Assembly: GCF_000340215.1 (NCBI RefSeq)
Contig: NW_006921538.1
Location: 2,362,651-2,426,650, forward strand
Direction of reading: 5' to 3'
From: Pseudocercospora fijiensis CIRAD86
Taxonomy: Eukaryota > Ascomycota > Dothideomycetes > Mycosphaerellales > Mycosphaerellaceae
Length of the DNA stretch: 64,000 nt
The position numbers were made by a program, and so were the translations under genes. Position 1 is the stretch's first letter. Every line of letters begins with the position of its first letter. Positions 1 to 11,580 of this stretch are shown here, piece by piece. The notes under the pieces are model-generated. The model was not told the DNA's origin, did no database searches, and saw only the letters and a list, made by a program, of their open reading frames with translations.

Positions 1-1110
1 AAGTACCTAAAGAGCCTAGACTTTGTGCTAATAATAGCTAATATGTGTATGTTTAAACACGTTATTAGCGGCTCTATTGTTGTTATCTATATCGACGATA
101 TAATTATTATCGCTTATACTCTGTTAGCACTAGAGGCAGTAGCTTAGTTGCTAAAGGACCGTTTTAATATGCGAGAACTAGGCGACCTATACTACTATCT
201 CGGTATGCGGATCATCCGTAACCGCGGTTAGCGCACTATTCACGTCGTTTAAGATGCCTATTTGAATAGGCTTAGTAAGAAATATAGTATGCGTAGCCGT
301 ATCGGTCTAGCTACTCTAATAGCGCCTCGCTATATTAAGACGTCTATTTAACGCGCACCTAAGGGCTATATAGCTAGTGCCGCCTTTAAGACTTAGTATT
401 AAGAAGGTGTTAGTAAGGCACTGTAGCTAGCTATAATTGCGCGACCTAATGCTTGCTATACTATAGGCCTATTGTTACGATTTATCTCTAACCCTACTAA
501 AGAGCATTATGCCGCACTCCTTTAGCTGATTAAGTACCTAGTTAGTACCCTTAGTCGTAGCATGCGCTTCTAAGGCACACAAAACGATAAGCTCAATTTT
601 GCTAGATACTATAATGCCTTATAGGCTAACGATCTAGTTACCCGCCGCTCTATAGGCGGCTTCTACTTTACTATTGCAGGCGGACCTCTATTATATAAGT
701 CCGGCCGCTAGACACTCGTCACACTGTTATTAACTGAAGCTAAGTATATTTAACTTACTATAGGGGCTAAGGAAGCAGTTGCCTTAGCTCGCTTATTAAA
801 GGAAATTGGCTATAAGGGCTATATTCTTCTAGTTACGCTCTATAAGGACAATTAGTCCGCTATTGCTATTACTAAGTCGACTAGCATTGATAGCCGTACG
901 AAGCATATAGATGCTCGTGTTTACTATATTCGAGAGAAGATTGCTAATAGTACTATTATCGTCTAATAGGTTAGTATATATAATTAGATAGCCGATAGCT
1001 TTACTAAGCCGCTTAACAAGATCAAGCACGGCCGCTTTGTTAAACAACTGAACCTAGTAGATTGCAAGGCCGCTATTAAGAGCGCTATAAAGCTAGCTGC
1101 TAAGTACTAA
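1..1110 (+). mobile_element. Ty1/Copia retrotransposon remnant (3' pol)
   Basis: RIP-degraded 3' part of a Copia pol gene, entering from outside the window. One frame carries the reverse transcriptase active-site motif YIDD (88-99), a KDRFNMRELGDLYYYLGM-like stretch around 155-210, the RNase H region with a GGFYFTIAGG-like motif near 660-690, a TKHIDARVYYIREK-like motif near 898-940 and the terminal ADSFTKPL motif (991-1014), all in the order usual for Copia. Many TAG/TAA codons interrupt the frame where Gln or Trp is expected, so it is dead. A purine-rich stretch near 1108-1120 may be the polypurine tract, and the less mutated bases after it could be LTR. Gag, protease and integrase are not in the window. 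Confidence 0.85.
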
Positions 1111-1866
1111 GAAGAAAGAGCCTTTGTTTGCTTTGTCTGTTTAACCTGAGAGTGGTCTAGTTTGTTCACCTATTTCTGCTTACCTAATACCCCTGTTTGC
1201 TTCGCCAACTAAATAGCTATTGTGTTTGGTTTGCTTCATTCTATGGCGATATGCACGTGCTGAGGGGGTGACTTGGAGTGTGTGTCCAGGTGTCAGGGTC
1301 CATTACGTGCCTGATGCCTAAGGCTGCAACTGCTGCACTTCATCTTCGGACTTCCAGATAGATTAGTCCTTCTTCCTAATTACATCAGTTACATCAAGTG
1401 ATCCTGGCAGCCCTTTTGCGCGGCGAACGCAGCATCGGCCTATCGAATGTCAGGAGCTATCAACTTGGGCATTATTTCCGTCTCGCTCTATTTACATATC
1501 TGCCTTGCTCGTGCGGCGTTGTATGCCCGGCTTCCGATATATAGAGCCACGAGCCCGATTAAGAGTGGAGTCAGCATGCTGTATAACGTTGAGAAGCTGT
1601 AGGAAACTGGTAGGGAGCCTCAGCTATCGCTCGAGGTCAGTCAGGAAGTCAGTGTGAGAGGCAGTTGGGCGTCGATTGAAAATACCACTGGGTGTAGAAA
1701 TGCTGCAGTGGTACTGGTATCTGGCCCAGTTGTTGTCCCATGTTTAATCAAGCTGAGCTGCTGCTAGGTGTGAATATCACCTTTACCTCACCTCACTCTG
1801 CTTCCCCAGCTATATGCTGTACCGTACGAACGATCTCTCATTCAGATAATTTTAAATTTGAATGTC
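1111..1866. other. Intergenic, left edge of gene island 1
   Basis: Base composition switches here from RIP-altered to normal (CA and TG frequent again). The first 150 bases may be the Copia 3' LTR. I see no convincing gene in the rest; it holds the 3' flank of the thioesterase gene. Confidence 0.5.
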
Positions 1867-2537
1867 TCACAGCTTCTCCTTAACCATAATAAACAAACTC
1901 TCAGCCTCAGCATAAACCTTCCCCTCCCCATCCTCCATCGTCCCTTTAACCCAAGCCTTCCTCCCCTCAAACCTACCACACCAACACCTCACCAAAACAA
2001 TCCCAGGAGTCGACACCGCAGCTTTATACTTGATCGTACTCTGTCCAGTTACAAAAGCCTTCTCCAGAACTTGTAATGCACCTGCTCAAGAAACGTCAGT
2101 CAGTCCTCCAGCCCTCAATAAAAGATCAATCACAGAAGTAGAAAATATTAGGCTAACCAAGACTCAATCCCTCATCAAACAACGTAGCAATCGTTCCCCC
2201 ATGCGCCATTCCGGGATGTCCATCTAATCCACGTCCCATAGAAGCGAGTAAAAGACATTCTTTCTTCCGTTTCCCATCATCAGAGTCCGGAGTTTCGTTT
2301 TCTCTACAATCGCGAATCCAGAGGAAAGCTTGACAGGCTCGAAGAGTATCGAGAGTGGCGAGTGTGCGGTTGAAGAGGGAATGGATACTGGAATTCCGGG
2401 GTATGGTTCGGGATTGGAAGGGGATTTCTTTGCATGATGGATCGGATAGGATTTTTTTGGATCCATGGATGCTGTTCGAAGTCGTGGAGACATTCTTTGG
2501 GCATTTGGGAGGCAAGCCAGGCGCCTTGGTCGGCCAT
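1867..2537 (-). pseudogene. Hotdog-fold thioesterase (PaaI/THEM4-like), frameshifted
   Basis: Predicted acyl-CoA thioesterase of the hotdog superfamily, about 197 residues, minus strand. The ATG is at 2535-2537 (MADQGAWLASQ...). The motif HPGMAHGGTIATLFDE at the end of exon 1 is the family's catalytic signature. Exon 2 (2081-1867) supplies the conserved strand TPGIVLVRC and ends VKEKL. The intron is 2082-2157 (76 bp) with GT...CTGAC...CAG, phase 1. The frame with the start and FEQHPWIQK does not match the frame of ILSDPSCKEIPF: a run of seven A on the coding strand (within 2449-2457) must lose one base to join them. This is either a true 1-bp frameshift or a homopolymer sequencing error; the change is not RIP-like. 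Family assignment is firm, substrate unknown. Confidence 0.78.
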
Positions 2538-3199
2538 GCTGGAGACGTTTGTGTTGAGTTACGGGGTTGTGCTTTCTTTTGATACTGATTGGTGAACGCG
2601 GAAAGTCTATGGTTTCTTTGTACTCCTCGCATGAAGTTCTCGAGAGGTTGGAACGAATGAGAAGAGACTAGAGGAATGTAATTGAGCTCCTCGCAATTCC
2701 TTCGCTGTGATTTGTTCATGGTATAGTTGGTGTTTAGCATACGTTCGATCTGATCCGAGGCTGTGGAGGTGAGGCTTCACGTCATGCAGATCTCCCGGCA
2801 AAGAGGGAAAAGGGAAGTGGAGCTTGGCGCAACGGAAGGTTTTGCTGCAGTGTCGCGATCAAACGTGATCTTCCTTCTCAAGGGCCTCATTATTTGAGGA
2901 TATATACAGTGTCGGAATGCCGTACTTGCTATAAAAAAGTTTCAACGTGAGAATCTTCCAAATCACCGTAGCTTCTGTCGATCGATCATCGTTTTACTGA
3001 TGGACTTCAGGCTTGCTGGTGCCCTGTCAACGGTGAGCTGCTCGAAATGATTTTGCAAGCTCGTCGACCCGTGCGTCATGGACGCCCTCAGGCTGTGTTT
3101 CACATTTCATGTGCCTTTGGATAAGCGGTCACTCAATGCATCGCTGACAAGCTGAAGCCTTCGTGATCCGTGATATTTCGATGGGGTCGGCGTACTAGA
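2538..3199. other. Intergenic between thioesterase and HEL2
   Basis: Normal (non-RIP) composition. It holds the promoter of the thioesterase gene and the 3' flank of HEL2. I see no additional gene; short ORFs here have no recognisable motif. Confidence 0.5.
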
Positions 3200-5617
3200 T
3201 CAGCCCCATTTGAAGACAATCTGCTTGCCCTTCTTGCCTTTCCGTGTAACATTCTCATCCTCTGGCGGAGGACCTGTTGGACCGCTTCCATTTGCAGCGC
3301 CACCGGGAGTCCAGGCATTGGCACCGGTGTAGTTGGAGTCAGCTCTAATGACTCCTCTTCCAGTGTAGCCGGGACTGAAGACTGTGCTGGTTGGCTTCTT
3401 CGCTACAGGCAATGCAGGGAACGCATTCGCTCCGCTCAAGTTGGCAGTAGATTGAGCTCTGCTGGGCGCTGGCGAGGCTCGAGCAGATCCAGAGGGTGTG
3501 ATAGAAAGCGATGTAGGTGTAGATGTAGGTGGATGTGCGGCAAGCCAGCTGGGAGTTGGCGCGAGTGGTGCGGGACCTTTAGGCGCGGGACCACCGTGGC
3601 GTGGAGGCAGCGATGGGAATTGATTCGCAGAATTTGAGGCTGCAGCCGAATTGTATCGTCTTGCAACTCCGGATCGCGAGCTCTGTGCAGTTGAGCTCTT
3701 GAGCTTCAACACACGAGAGCTGCCGAGGCCAGAACCAAGTACGCCGGCAGCTGTAGCATTAGCGCCTGCCGGAGCTGGTAAAGATGGGTAATCTTCGTTG
3801 ATTGCCTTCCAGTCCGACCAAGCCTTGAGGAGGCCTTCTCGCTTTGCGGGTATCTCGAAGATGTCAGCAAGTTCTTTGATGAGCTTGCCTAATTGATCTG
3901 ATGCTGTGTCGAAGAGAGCGAAGAAAGCATCGATCAAGTCTCCAGCACTGATTGCGCCTTTCGTGTAAGATGATATTCGTTCGCGGAACTCATCGAGTTT
4001 GACCTTATCGTTGCGCAGGAGATTCGAGGCTCGCTCAGTAACAGCGTTATGTCGTAGCTGTCTTGCTTGATCTGCTGGCGTCAAGGCGGGGGCAGGCCTA
4101 GGCGATTGCGGTGCAGTAGGCGGTGCTACAGGCTGGGCGTTTGCAGGCCTGGGACTCGGTGCTGGACGCTGCACCTGCGCTGGAGTAGGGTCCGGCTGCG
4201 ATAGCGAGCCACCAAAGGATCTTGCAGTCACAGATTGGGCAGAATGGATTTCACGCTCTCGCTGGTGGGCAAGCTCAGCACGACTCATGTGCCCACCAGA
4301 AGATGCAGGCGTGGGCTCGGCGTTCGGATCGCGACCTCGACCACCTCGTCTCCCGCCCCGTCGTGGTTCCTCGTACTGTGGCCGATAGTTGAATGCGGAA
4401 ATGTCAACTCGTCGTGCATCACGTCGGGCATCCTTTGACAAACCATTTGGATGATTCTCCAGCTGATGAGCCTTGAGATCCATCTCCGAGTCAAACACCA
4501 CAAATTTCTTTTCCAAGCATTCAGAATCCAAACACGGATAATGTTCTTTCCCAAAATGCTGCTCCAAGGCTTCGTAATTCAAATAGTACTGTGGGTTGTT
4601 TCCTCCCGTACGCCTGTCGCACAAATGACATCTCTCATGTCGGTCTCTGCAATGCGCAAACAGTTCATCGTCGCCGTAGAATCGTTGACGACAGAATCCG
4701 CACTCCGGATGTCCCTTGAAACCACTCTGGTTGATGGCACCGGGCTTGTCGTCCCCGAACTTCTCATGTCGCTGCAATTCCTGTTTCGTAAACAGCTCAT
4801 GCTCGTGTGTGAAGACTTTCTTGTTTCGCGTGCATAGGTCGCACATCCATTTCGAGTGCACACTTCTTACATGCCGGTGCAGGTCGGGCCAGCCCAAGCA
4901 AGCGCTATCGCAGTCATCCTCGGGACAGTTGTACCGAAGCAGAATGACAGTATCCTCGAAGATCTCCGGCTTCTCATAGCATATTCCCAAGTTCTTGTCT
5001 TCCCGAAAGAAGTCCTTGCTGGCATCGTAATCCTCATATCTCTTCTCTGGGTCATCGGTAAATATCACAGTCGCGGCCTCGGTTCTGCAATGCGCGCACG
5101 CTTTCGTCTTGTACAATGCTCGCAGTCTCAGAGCACAGATGTGGCAGGTGCGGTGGTTACATGGAGCCACACTTTGATGTGCGACTGAAGAAGCGCAGAT
5201 GAAGCAGACCTCGGCCTCAACATCATCCCCAGCAACATCCGCACCCTCATTCTTCTCGCCTTGTTGGGTATTCTTTTCCTCGGCGTCTTTGGTCAGGCGA
5301 GCACCAAAGACGCCGTTTCCGCCGGGCTGGGGTGGTGGCTGTAGCGCGGCTGAGTCCTGCTGCGAGTTGCTGGCCGCTCTGTCTCGATTTCCTCTTCCGC
5401 CGCGTCCTCCTCTGCCACGACCTCGAACTCGACCTCCACGACCTCTGCCTGTATCGACAGCGGTCCTATCTTCGCCTCGGTCATTTGAGATTCCCGGATA
5501 GCCGCCTCGTTCACCACTTCTCTGCCCTCTCCCTCTCCCTCTACCTCGATGTCCGCCTCTGGGCTGATTTTCTCCCGCGCCGTCTGCGGTTGGAGCTGTC
5601 GATGTTGCTGTCGCCAT
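3200..5617 (-). CDS. HEL2: RING-type E3 ubiquitin ligase HEL2/ZNF598 (ribosome quality control)
   Basis: Intronless 805-residue protein, start ATG 5615-5617, stop 3200-3202. Family role (known): ubiquitinates small-subunit proteins of collided ribosomes, starting ribosome-associated quality control and no-go decay in the cytoplasm. Seen here: an Arg/Gly-rich basic N-terminus (residues 20-80), a C3HC4 RING with Cys138, Cys141, Cys153, His155, Cys158, Cys161, Cys174 and Cys177, followed by the family's series of C2H2 fingers (for example WMCDLCTRNKKVF, CGFCRQRF, CHLCDRR, residues about 230-380), then a Pro/Ser/Ala-rich tail with a conserved-looking helical block (FRERISSYTKGAISAGDLID) and a C-terminal KGKKGKQIVFKWG. 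Length lies between yeast Hel2 and human ZNF598. The frame is intact, unlike both neighbours. Confidence 0.95.
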   Translation of the reverse strand: MATATSTAPTADGAGENQPRGGHRGRGRGRGQRSGERGGYPGISNDRGEDRTAVDTGRGRGGRVRGRGRGGRGGRGNRDRAASNSQQDSAALQPPPQPGGNGVFGARLTKDAEEKNTQQGEKNEGADVAGDDVEAEVCFICASSVAHQSVAPCNHRTCHICALRLRALYKTKACAHCRTEAATVIFTDDPEKRYEDYDASKDFFREDKNLGICYEKPEIFEDTVILLRYNCPEDDCDSACLGWPDLHRHVRSVHSKWMCDLCTRNKKVFTHEHELFTKQELQRHEKFGDDKPGAINQSGFKGHPECGFCRQRFYGDDELFAHCRDRHERCHLCDRRTGGNNPQYYLNYEALEQHFGKEHYPCLDSECLEKKFVVFDSEMDLKAHQLENHPNGLSKDARRDARRVDISAFNYRPQYEEPRRGGRRGGRGRDPNAEPTPASSGGHMSRAELAHQREREIHSAQSVTARSFGGSLSQPDPTPAQVQRPAPSPRPANAQPVAPPTAPQSPRPAPALTPADQARQLRHNAVTERASNLLRNDKVKLDEFRERISSYTKGAISAGDLIDAFFALFDTASDQLGKLIKELADIFEIPAKREGLLKAWSDWKAINEDYPSLPAPAGANATAAGVLGSGLGSSRVLKLKSSTAQSSRSGVARRYNSAAASNSANQFPSLPPRHGGPAPKGPAPLAPTPSWLAAHPPTSTPTSLSITPSGSARASPAPSRAQSTANLSGANAFPALPVAKKPTSTVFSPGYTGRGVIRADSNYTGANAWTPGGAANGSGPTGPPPEDENVTRKGKKGKQIVFKWG

Positions 5618-6019
5618 GTCTAGTGGAGAAGTTCAGGTCTTGGCTCTTGAAGCGGTGGTCGAGCTTGATGGTCTGTTGTATGCGCAGCACGGAACTCGAA
5701 CAACAGCAAAATCTCGTGTATGATGTCGCGGCTCGTGCAAATAATTCAATGCATGTGAACAGAGTGACGGGGTCTTGGAACTTTAATAGTGCCCCGCAAA
5801 GTTTGTCAGCCTGGGGCGTGTGCCTGAGGCGCCTAAAATATGGGCGGTGCTTCACTCCTGGACACCGCTTGGGCTTCCTCTTCTCACAACCCGAAATGAC
5901 TTGGGTGAATCGACATGGTATTACGCAGTCAGTGCTCATGACGCCGCGAAGGGATTGATGCTGGGGAGCATTTCGTGGGTATTCAGCTTGGTGCTCACTC
6001 GCGATGTCAGGGTTGTCGA
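5618..6019. other. Intergenic: HEL2 promoter and monooxygenase 3' flank
   Basis: About 400 bp of non-RIP DNA. Open frames crossing it on both strands are extensions of neighbouring genes in other frames and show no domain. No other feature seen. Confidence 0.5.
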
Positions 6020-7271
6020 CTATCCAGCCACTTCTGCACGTCGTTGACCAAACAGCTCGCTGTTGTCGATGGGGTCCACGTCGGTGCCATCCCAACCAGG
6101 CATGCGACGTCTATTCATCTCGTTGGTAAGCCAGGTCACATGGTCGATACGCCCCTCTCGGTATTGCTGCCACCATTTCAAGCACTCATCCCAGGGCACA
6201 TTTTTCTCGCTCGCTGCGGCGACCAGAAGAGCTAAGGACTCGACGTCTTCGAAGCCTTTGTTGATACCTTGGCCCGCAGCAGGTGCTGTAAGTCATAATG
6301 TCAGGAGAAGAGCAGTAGATCCATGCAGATTGGTGACTTACGGATTGCATGATCAGCATCTCCCAGCATGACGACCTTCCCAGCTTCAGACCTCCAACTC
6401 GGGAGCTTTGGCACTGAGTAGAAAGGCCACACGAATATCTTCTCCGGATCTACTGCATCGAGCGCATTCTGGACACTGGAGTTCCACTTTCCATAATCCT
6501 GTCTCATCAAACTGTACAAGTGCTCCTTGTCGTTCACAAGCGCAACCCATCCAGCTCTATCTCTCTCATGCGTGACCTGCTGGGTGGCGAGCAGCAATTC
6601 TTCGCCGTGCGCACCTTGAGGAGCCAAGATGAATGCACCGCTTTCGTGATGGATGGATGATGGCAAGTCGTATGGCTCAAAAGGAAACTTCACTGCAGAT
6701 GTCGGGACTGCAGTAATTATCGATAAGACGTTGGAAAACACAGTCTCCACGTCCGGACAAAGATGGCGTCGAACTGTGCTATGTATGCCATCGGCACCGA
6801 CCAACAAATCTGCTCGGTGTTCCTGGCCATCGACACAAGCAAATTGTACACCAGAATCATCCTCGCTGATGATACGGGCTAACTTCTTTCCATACTGAAT
6901 TTGCACGCCGGCTTCCTGCGCCATTAGTCGCAATTCATCGAGTAGGACTTTCCGATATATCCGCATCGCATCGTATTCGTATCGTTTGGCATTTCCCATT
7001 TCGTATTCGCCGACAACTATATGGTCATTAGATCGGAAGTAGCCATATGAGAAGGAGTAGCTGTTGTCCTCGATTCGATCATATACGCCTATGTGATCGA
7101 GAGATCGCAGTCCGTTTGGAGACAGCATAATTGCTCCTGGTGTATTTGATCCATATTCGGAACGGAACGGGTCTCGTAGATGGTGGCTTTGATACCGCTG
7201 CGTTGCAGAGCGATGGCCAGAGTCAAGCCACAGAGACCGGCACCAATAATCGCAACTTCCTCGAATGCCAT
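6020..7271 (-). pseudogene. FAD-dependent aromatic-ring monooxygenase (class A flavoprotein), frameshifted
   Basis: About 396 residues. Start ATG 7269-7271 (MAFEEVAIIGAGLCGLTLAIA): the GxGxxG FAD-binding motif is at residues 7-12. Further motifs are TPGAIMLSPNGLRSLD, LLVGADGIHSTVRR and MLGDADHAIP|PAAGQGINKGFEDVE. The last spans an intron at 6286-6341 (56 bp, GTAAGT...CAG). Exon 2 ends at a TAG at 6020-6022 and includes a basic EMNRRRMPGW segment typical of the C-terminus. The N-terminal frame and the rest are out of phase: at 7159-7170 the sequence GGAACGGAACGG holds a 5-bp tandem duplication, and removing one copy joins IYETRS to EYGSNTPGAI. So the gene is probably inactive unless this is an assembly error. 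The family hydroxylates salicylate-like or other small aromatic substrates using NAD(P)H; the substrate is unknown here. Confidence 0.85.
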
Positions 7272-7381
7272 TGTTCCGTTCAATATCCAAATTGTAAGAT
7301 CAGCTCGAAATTCGAGATCAGTAGTCTTCTTCCAAGTTGGCCTTGAAAGGGCTTAGCAGGTCTTGGCTTGATAACTGGAGC

Positions 7382-7399
7382 TTGAGCCGGCTGACCTTC
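7382..7399. repeat. Left 18-bp target-site duplication of the LINE
   Basis: TTGAGCCGGCTGACCTTC, identical to 13694-13711. Lies 111 bp upstream of the monooxygenase ATG. Confidence 0.95.
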
Positions 7400-9519
7400 G
7401 AGCAATAAGATTGTTTTTATTTCAGCAGCTAACTATATAGCAGCTAGCTACCACCTTATCTGCTATTTATCAACTGCTATAGAGGAGATACCCGGCACCG
7501 GTAGCTCGTTAAGAGAGTCGAACCCTTCTACTATCGCTCCCCTATATACTATCTTCCGTCGATAGTAATTAGTACCGTACCTACTCAATTCAAGGGAAGA
7601 GCGTACGAGGACTGGAATACTACGCTACTTTAATCCTATATAATCCTTTCCAAATCCAATAATACTAAAGCCTAGAAGGGCCCTCTAGTAATATATACCT
7701 ACTAAAGGATCCGAGGCTCCCGTCGGATCCTAACCTGCTTCGGTTCCTACCCCTAGAGTTACTTAAAGGTCCTCGCGTTATACTTCTTTCCTGTATACTT
7801 ATTAGTTAAGCAGGCTATCCGATTAACGTAGACCTGTTTCCTAATTAATATCCTAAAAAACTTAACTGCCGTATCGATACGCTAATAGTTAACCGGCTTA
7901 GTAAAGGAGTATAATAGGTAACACTTCTATAAACCCTATACTAGAGCCTAGCTTAGTACGAGCTAGCGCCTTTTATCTAATCTACGGAGGTTTAGTAAAA
8001 AGGCGGTTAAGACTACTAGCCCGTCTAACGTCCTTACCTCTAGAACTTAAACCGAGGAGACTCTATACTATATTAAGTAGAACTCCTCTTAAACCGCCTT
8101 AGAGACCTTACAGTCTAGCTAAATATAGTTTAGGGAGAGATCCCTCCCGTCTACCGGGCATATCTGCTATACCGGTTCGATTTAGGTAAGCTAAGAGCCC
8201 GATTAGACCTTTCTATATACGATCCGCTAGAGCAGGTTACCTACCTTTAGCGTGCCGTATAGGAGGCGGAGTGATTTCTAGAGGTCCTCTAGGTCTATTT
8301 TATATCCCGTTATTAACTTATATGCCTAGAGATACCTCTAGGTTAGCCTATTAAAGCTATATCCCTTTAGGCGCCTCGTAACGAAAGTCCTATACGCCGT
8401 AGCGAAGCCGAATTTGCTAAGCTTAGCCGGGTCGCTATAGGTTCTAAACTTGTATTTATAACGAGGCCGAGATCTCTAAGGTCTATCCCTCTTATTAAGT
8501 AGGGCCCGCCAATCCGTCGGTAGGGCTTTAATTAAGCCCCTAATAGCCTTACGGGCCCTATTAATGTTACTTCTACTAACAATTATAGCAGGAATATTAG
8601 GGGCTCTTTTATTAGGGTCCTATACGTCCCCTAATAGCCGAGCCCCTACATTCTAGAGTAGCTTCTATCCCTTGCTATTCTACCGCCTTGCCCCCGCCCC
8701 TAGTCCCGGAGAGATTAGGGGGTAGTAGAACAATGCGGTAGATAGTATATTATTACGAGTCTTCGGCGGGTCTATTATAATAATACAGTCCTCCTTAGTA
8801 AAGTTATAGAGTGAACTCTACCTTCTCTAAAAGTAACCTACCGAACCTAGAACCGCCTAAACTCGCGAAGAGAAGGCCTAGATCTAGGGGTTAGTAACTG
8901 TATTATTAATAGACTAGGTACTAGCGCATCCCACTAATACCTCGTTCGCTAGAGAGGCCTATACTAGACTAGGTCTAGTAGTGGCTCGTATTATAGTAGC
9001 AGTAACACTACTATTAATAATAGAGTTAATATCTATATAGCCTAAGCCGCCTTCCTTTCTCGCGTAGTAGGCTTTTAGGTTAGTAATCGTGTGTCTCCGG
9101 CTATCCTATACTAGGCGATAGTACTCCTTTTCTAACGCCTTTCTCGTTAATGTAGGGACTTTAAGGAACCTTATCGCGTATCGGGGCAAGGACATTATTA
9201 GGGCATTCGCTACTAACACTCTCCCTTTCAAAGATAGGTAATATTTTAACTATTAGGAGGCTACCGTTTCGAACTTGTCCTAGATCTTTACCTAGAAGTC
9301 CTTTAATTATATATCGATGTCTATCCCTACTAGGATCCCTAAGTGTTTATAGGGGTGCTCCGGAGAGACTACCTAGACACTAGGTAAAGCTAATAGTTAG
9401 ATATTGCCGATATAGAGGATGTATAATTTATCCTAGTTAACCTTTGCACCTAATACTACGGAGTATATATTAAGCGCTTTTATTAGGGCGTTTGCCTCTA
9501 ATTAATTACGCAGAACTAC

Positions 9520-9860
9520 CGCCGTATTATCTATATACATTATTAGCTTAATAACCTGTCCCTTCGTAAAGACCCTAGAAATCTCTAGGTCCCTTAGGAT
9601 AAGTTAGGCCAATCCCTTAATAGCTACGATATAGAGAGGACAACTTATAGGGTTACCTTAGCGTACGCTATAGTAAACCTGAATCGAATCTCTAAGGAAG
9701 CCGTTTAAGTAAACCCGAGTACGTGCATTAGAGTACAATAGCTTAATCCACCTAATAAACTAGTCTAGGAAGCCGAGTTTGCTTAATACCGCCTAAAGGA
9801 AAGTATAGCTAACTCTGTCGTAGGCTTTCTCCTAATCTAGGAAGAGGATAGCGATAGGCT
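9520..9860 (-). pseudogene. LINE reverse transcriptase catalytic core, mutated
   Basis: Contains motif A (LD-stop-EKAYDRV, about 9795-9840), the GNP in place of GDP (near 9640) and YIDN in place of YADD (9526-9537). Both catalytic Asp-to-Asn changes and the Ala-to-Ile change are explained by RIP transitions on the two strands. Confidence 0.85.
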
Positions 9861-11331
9861 CTTCATTAATCGGGGGTCTATTACCTCGAGGTCGGTATTG
9901 GTCGATTAGGAACTAAACTGTCCTAACATTGTCGTTAATTAAGCGCCCTAGTAAAAAGGCACTTTAATAGGGGCCGATAACATCCTTTAATGCGTATACT
10001 ATCCTTTGTATAAGAACCTTAGTAAAGATCTTATAATTAACGTTTATTATAGATAGCGGTCGGTAATTCTTTAGCTCCTTAGGAGAGCCCTTTTCCTTAT
10101 AGAGAAGGGTAAGGATACCGTCTGTCTATCCCTTTAGGAGCTCGTTCCTAACCATTATTTGCTTACTAACCTTAGCGATCCGGTAGGCAATTAGTAGCGG
10201 TTCTTGTTCTACTTTCCTATTAGTCCCAATTCGTACGGTACTCGGTTCTGCGCGGATAAGAGCTTTATAATACTTAGCAGGTAAGCTATTAAACCCCGGC
10301 AACCTCCCTACGGCCGCTCTTTTAAGCGATGACTAAACCTTATCTATATAGTTAAGGTCGATATAGTCCTCTGCCAATTTCGTACTAATCCTTTTATCTA
10401 AATAGTTCAAGATCCTATTGCGGGCCTACCTAGCCGATAGCTTTTTAGTATATAACTCCTTATAAAACTGTCCGGCAATAGCTAAGAGTTCCTTAGGTTT
10501 AGTTCGAACTATACCTTTATTGTCTAATAGGCTAGAGATATAGGTGTACGTTATTGCCTTATATAAAGAGAAGAACTACTTAGTAGGCCGCTCTCCTAGT
10601 AGCAAGTACTTAGCTAGGGCGTAGTAAGAGTAGTTCTTAAATTGCTACTTAGCGAGGTAACTTTCCTTTACCTCTATAGCCTCGATCCTAAGCTCTAGGT
10701 CTCGATCTACTACTTTAGACCTTCGCTTACTTATTAAAGTCGAGCGCTACCTCGTCAAATTCCTAGAGAGCTTGCGTAATCGTTTATACCGCTCCTCTAT
10801 TATTAGGCGAAGGCAGGCTTAAATGCCCGCTTTATACTTAGGCTATTTACTAATAAGGTCCTTATAGGGTAATAGGACAAGAGCTTAGTAGTAGCTAGCT
10901 ACTACCTATCTTTTGTCTAGTATTAATAGGTATAACCGCTATCTCCCTAGTCCTCGTTTATTAGATTCAGGCCGTCCAATTTTAATAGATACCGCCTTAT
11001 AGTCGGAAATCCCGCTATTTAATAGTATTCGCTATTAAGCTATCCTACTAAACTAGTTAGCCTGTACGTAAATACGGTCAATCCTCGATATCCCGGAGGA
11101 TAGAATAAAATACGTAAATTCAATGCGGTTAGGATAGAGCTCTCTCTATCTATTAATAAAGTTAGTATTATTAGATCGCAGTTTACCTATAAATTGCTTT
11201 ATAGCTAAGACTACCGAAACCCGACTAGGAGCCCCGCTCCTTCTATTAATGCCTAGGGAGCACTAGTTCCAGTCCCCTCTAACTATGTTACAGTTAATAG
11301 GTTCTGCTAACTTACTTAATCTTATCGACGC

Positions 11332-11580
11332 TTAGTTAAAGTACTTAAGCCTCGGTCTAATGTTCGCTAGGGCGTATATATAGGAGACAGTAAATACGAC
11401 CTCTTTACAGATTAACCTATAAACTAAAAGCCTCCTATCTAGGTCCGCGTAAAGGGGTAAGCCTTTAGCAAACGCAGTAGTAAAGCTATTAACTAGGATA
11501 CCTACGCCTCCTCTATCCGCAACCGACGGGTTATTAAGGAAGAGGATACCTAGGAACATTAGCTTATAATATAAAGACAT
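11332..11580 (-). pseudogene. LINE endonuclease domain fragment (longest surviving frame)
   Basis: 82 codons free of stops inside the LINE. It contains DRGGVGILVN and a VVFTVSYIYA-like strand, as in apurinic-type endonuclease domains of LINE ORF2. It lies upstream of the reverse transcriptase on the same strand. It is a survivor of RIP and not an independent gene. Confidence 0.75.

Noticed and set aside
3170..3637. Long plus-strand frame antisense to HEL2
   Set aside because: Arg/Ser-rich shadow of the GC-rich HEL2 coding sequence; no domain and no plausible start context.
5541..6095. 184-codon minus-strand frame between HEL2 and the monooxygenase
   Set aside because: Overlaps the HEL2 start in another frame and the monooxygenase last exon; composition and lack of motifs mark it as a shadow.
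7159..7190. A very short intron to explain the monooxygenase frame change
   Set aside because: Possible GT-AG pairs there are under 30 bp, below the usual fungal minimum; the 5-bp duplication explains the shift exactly.
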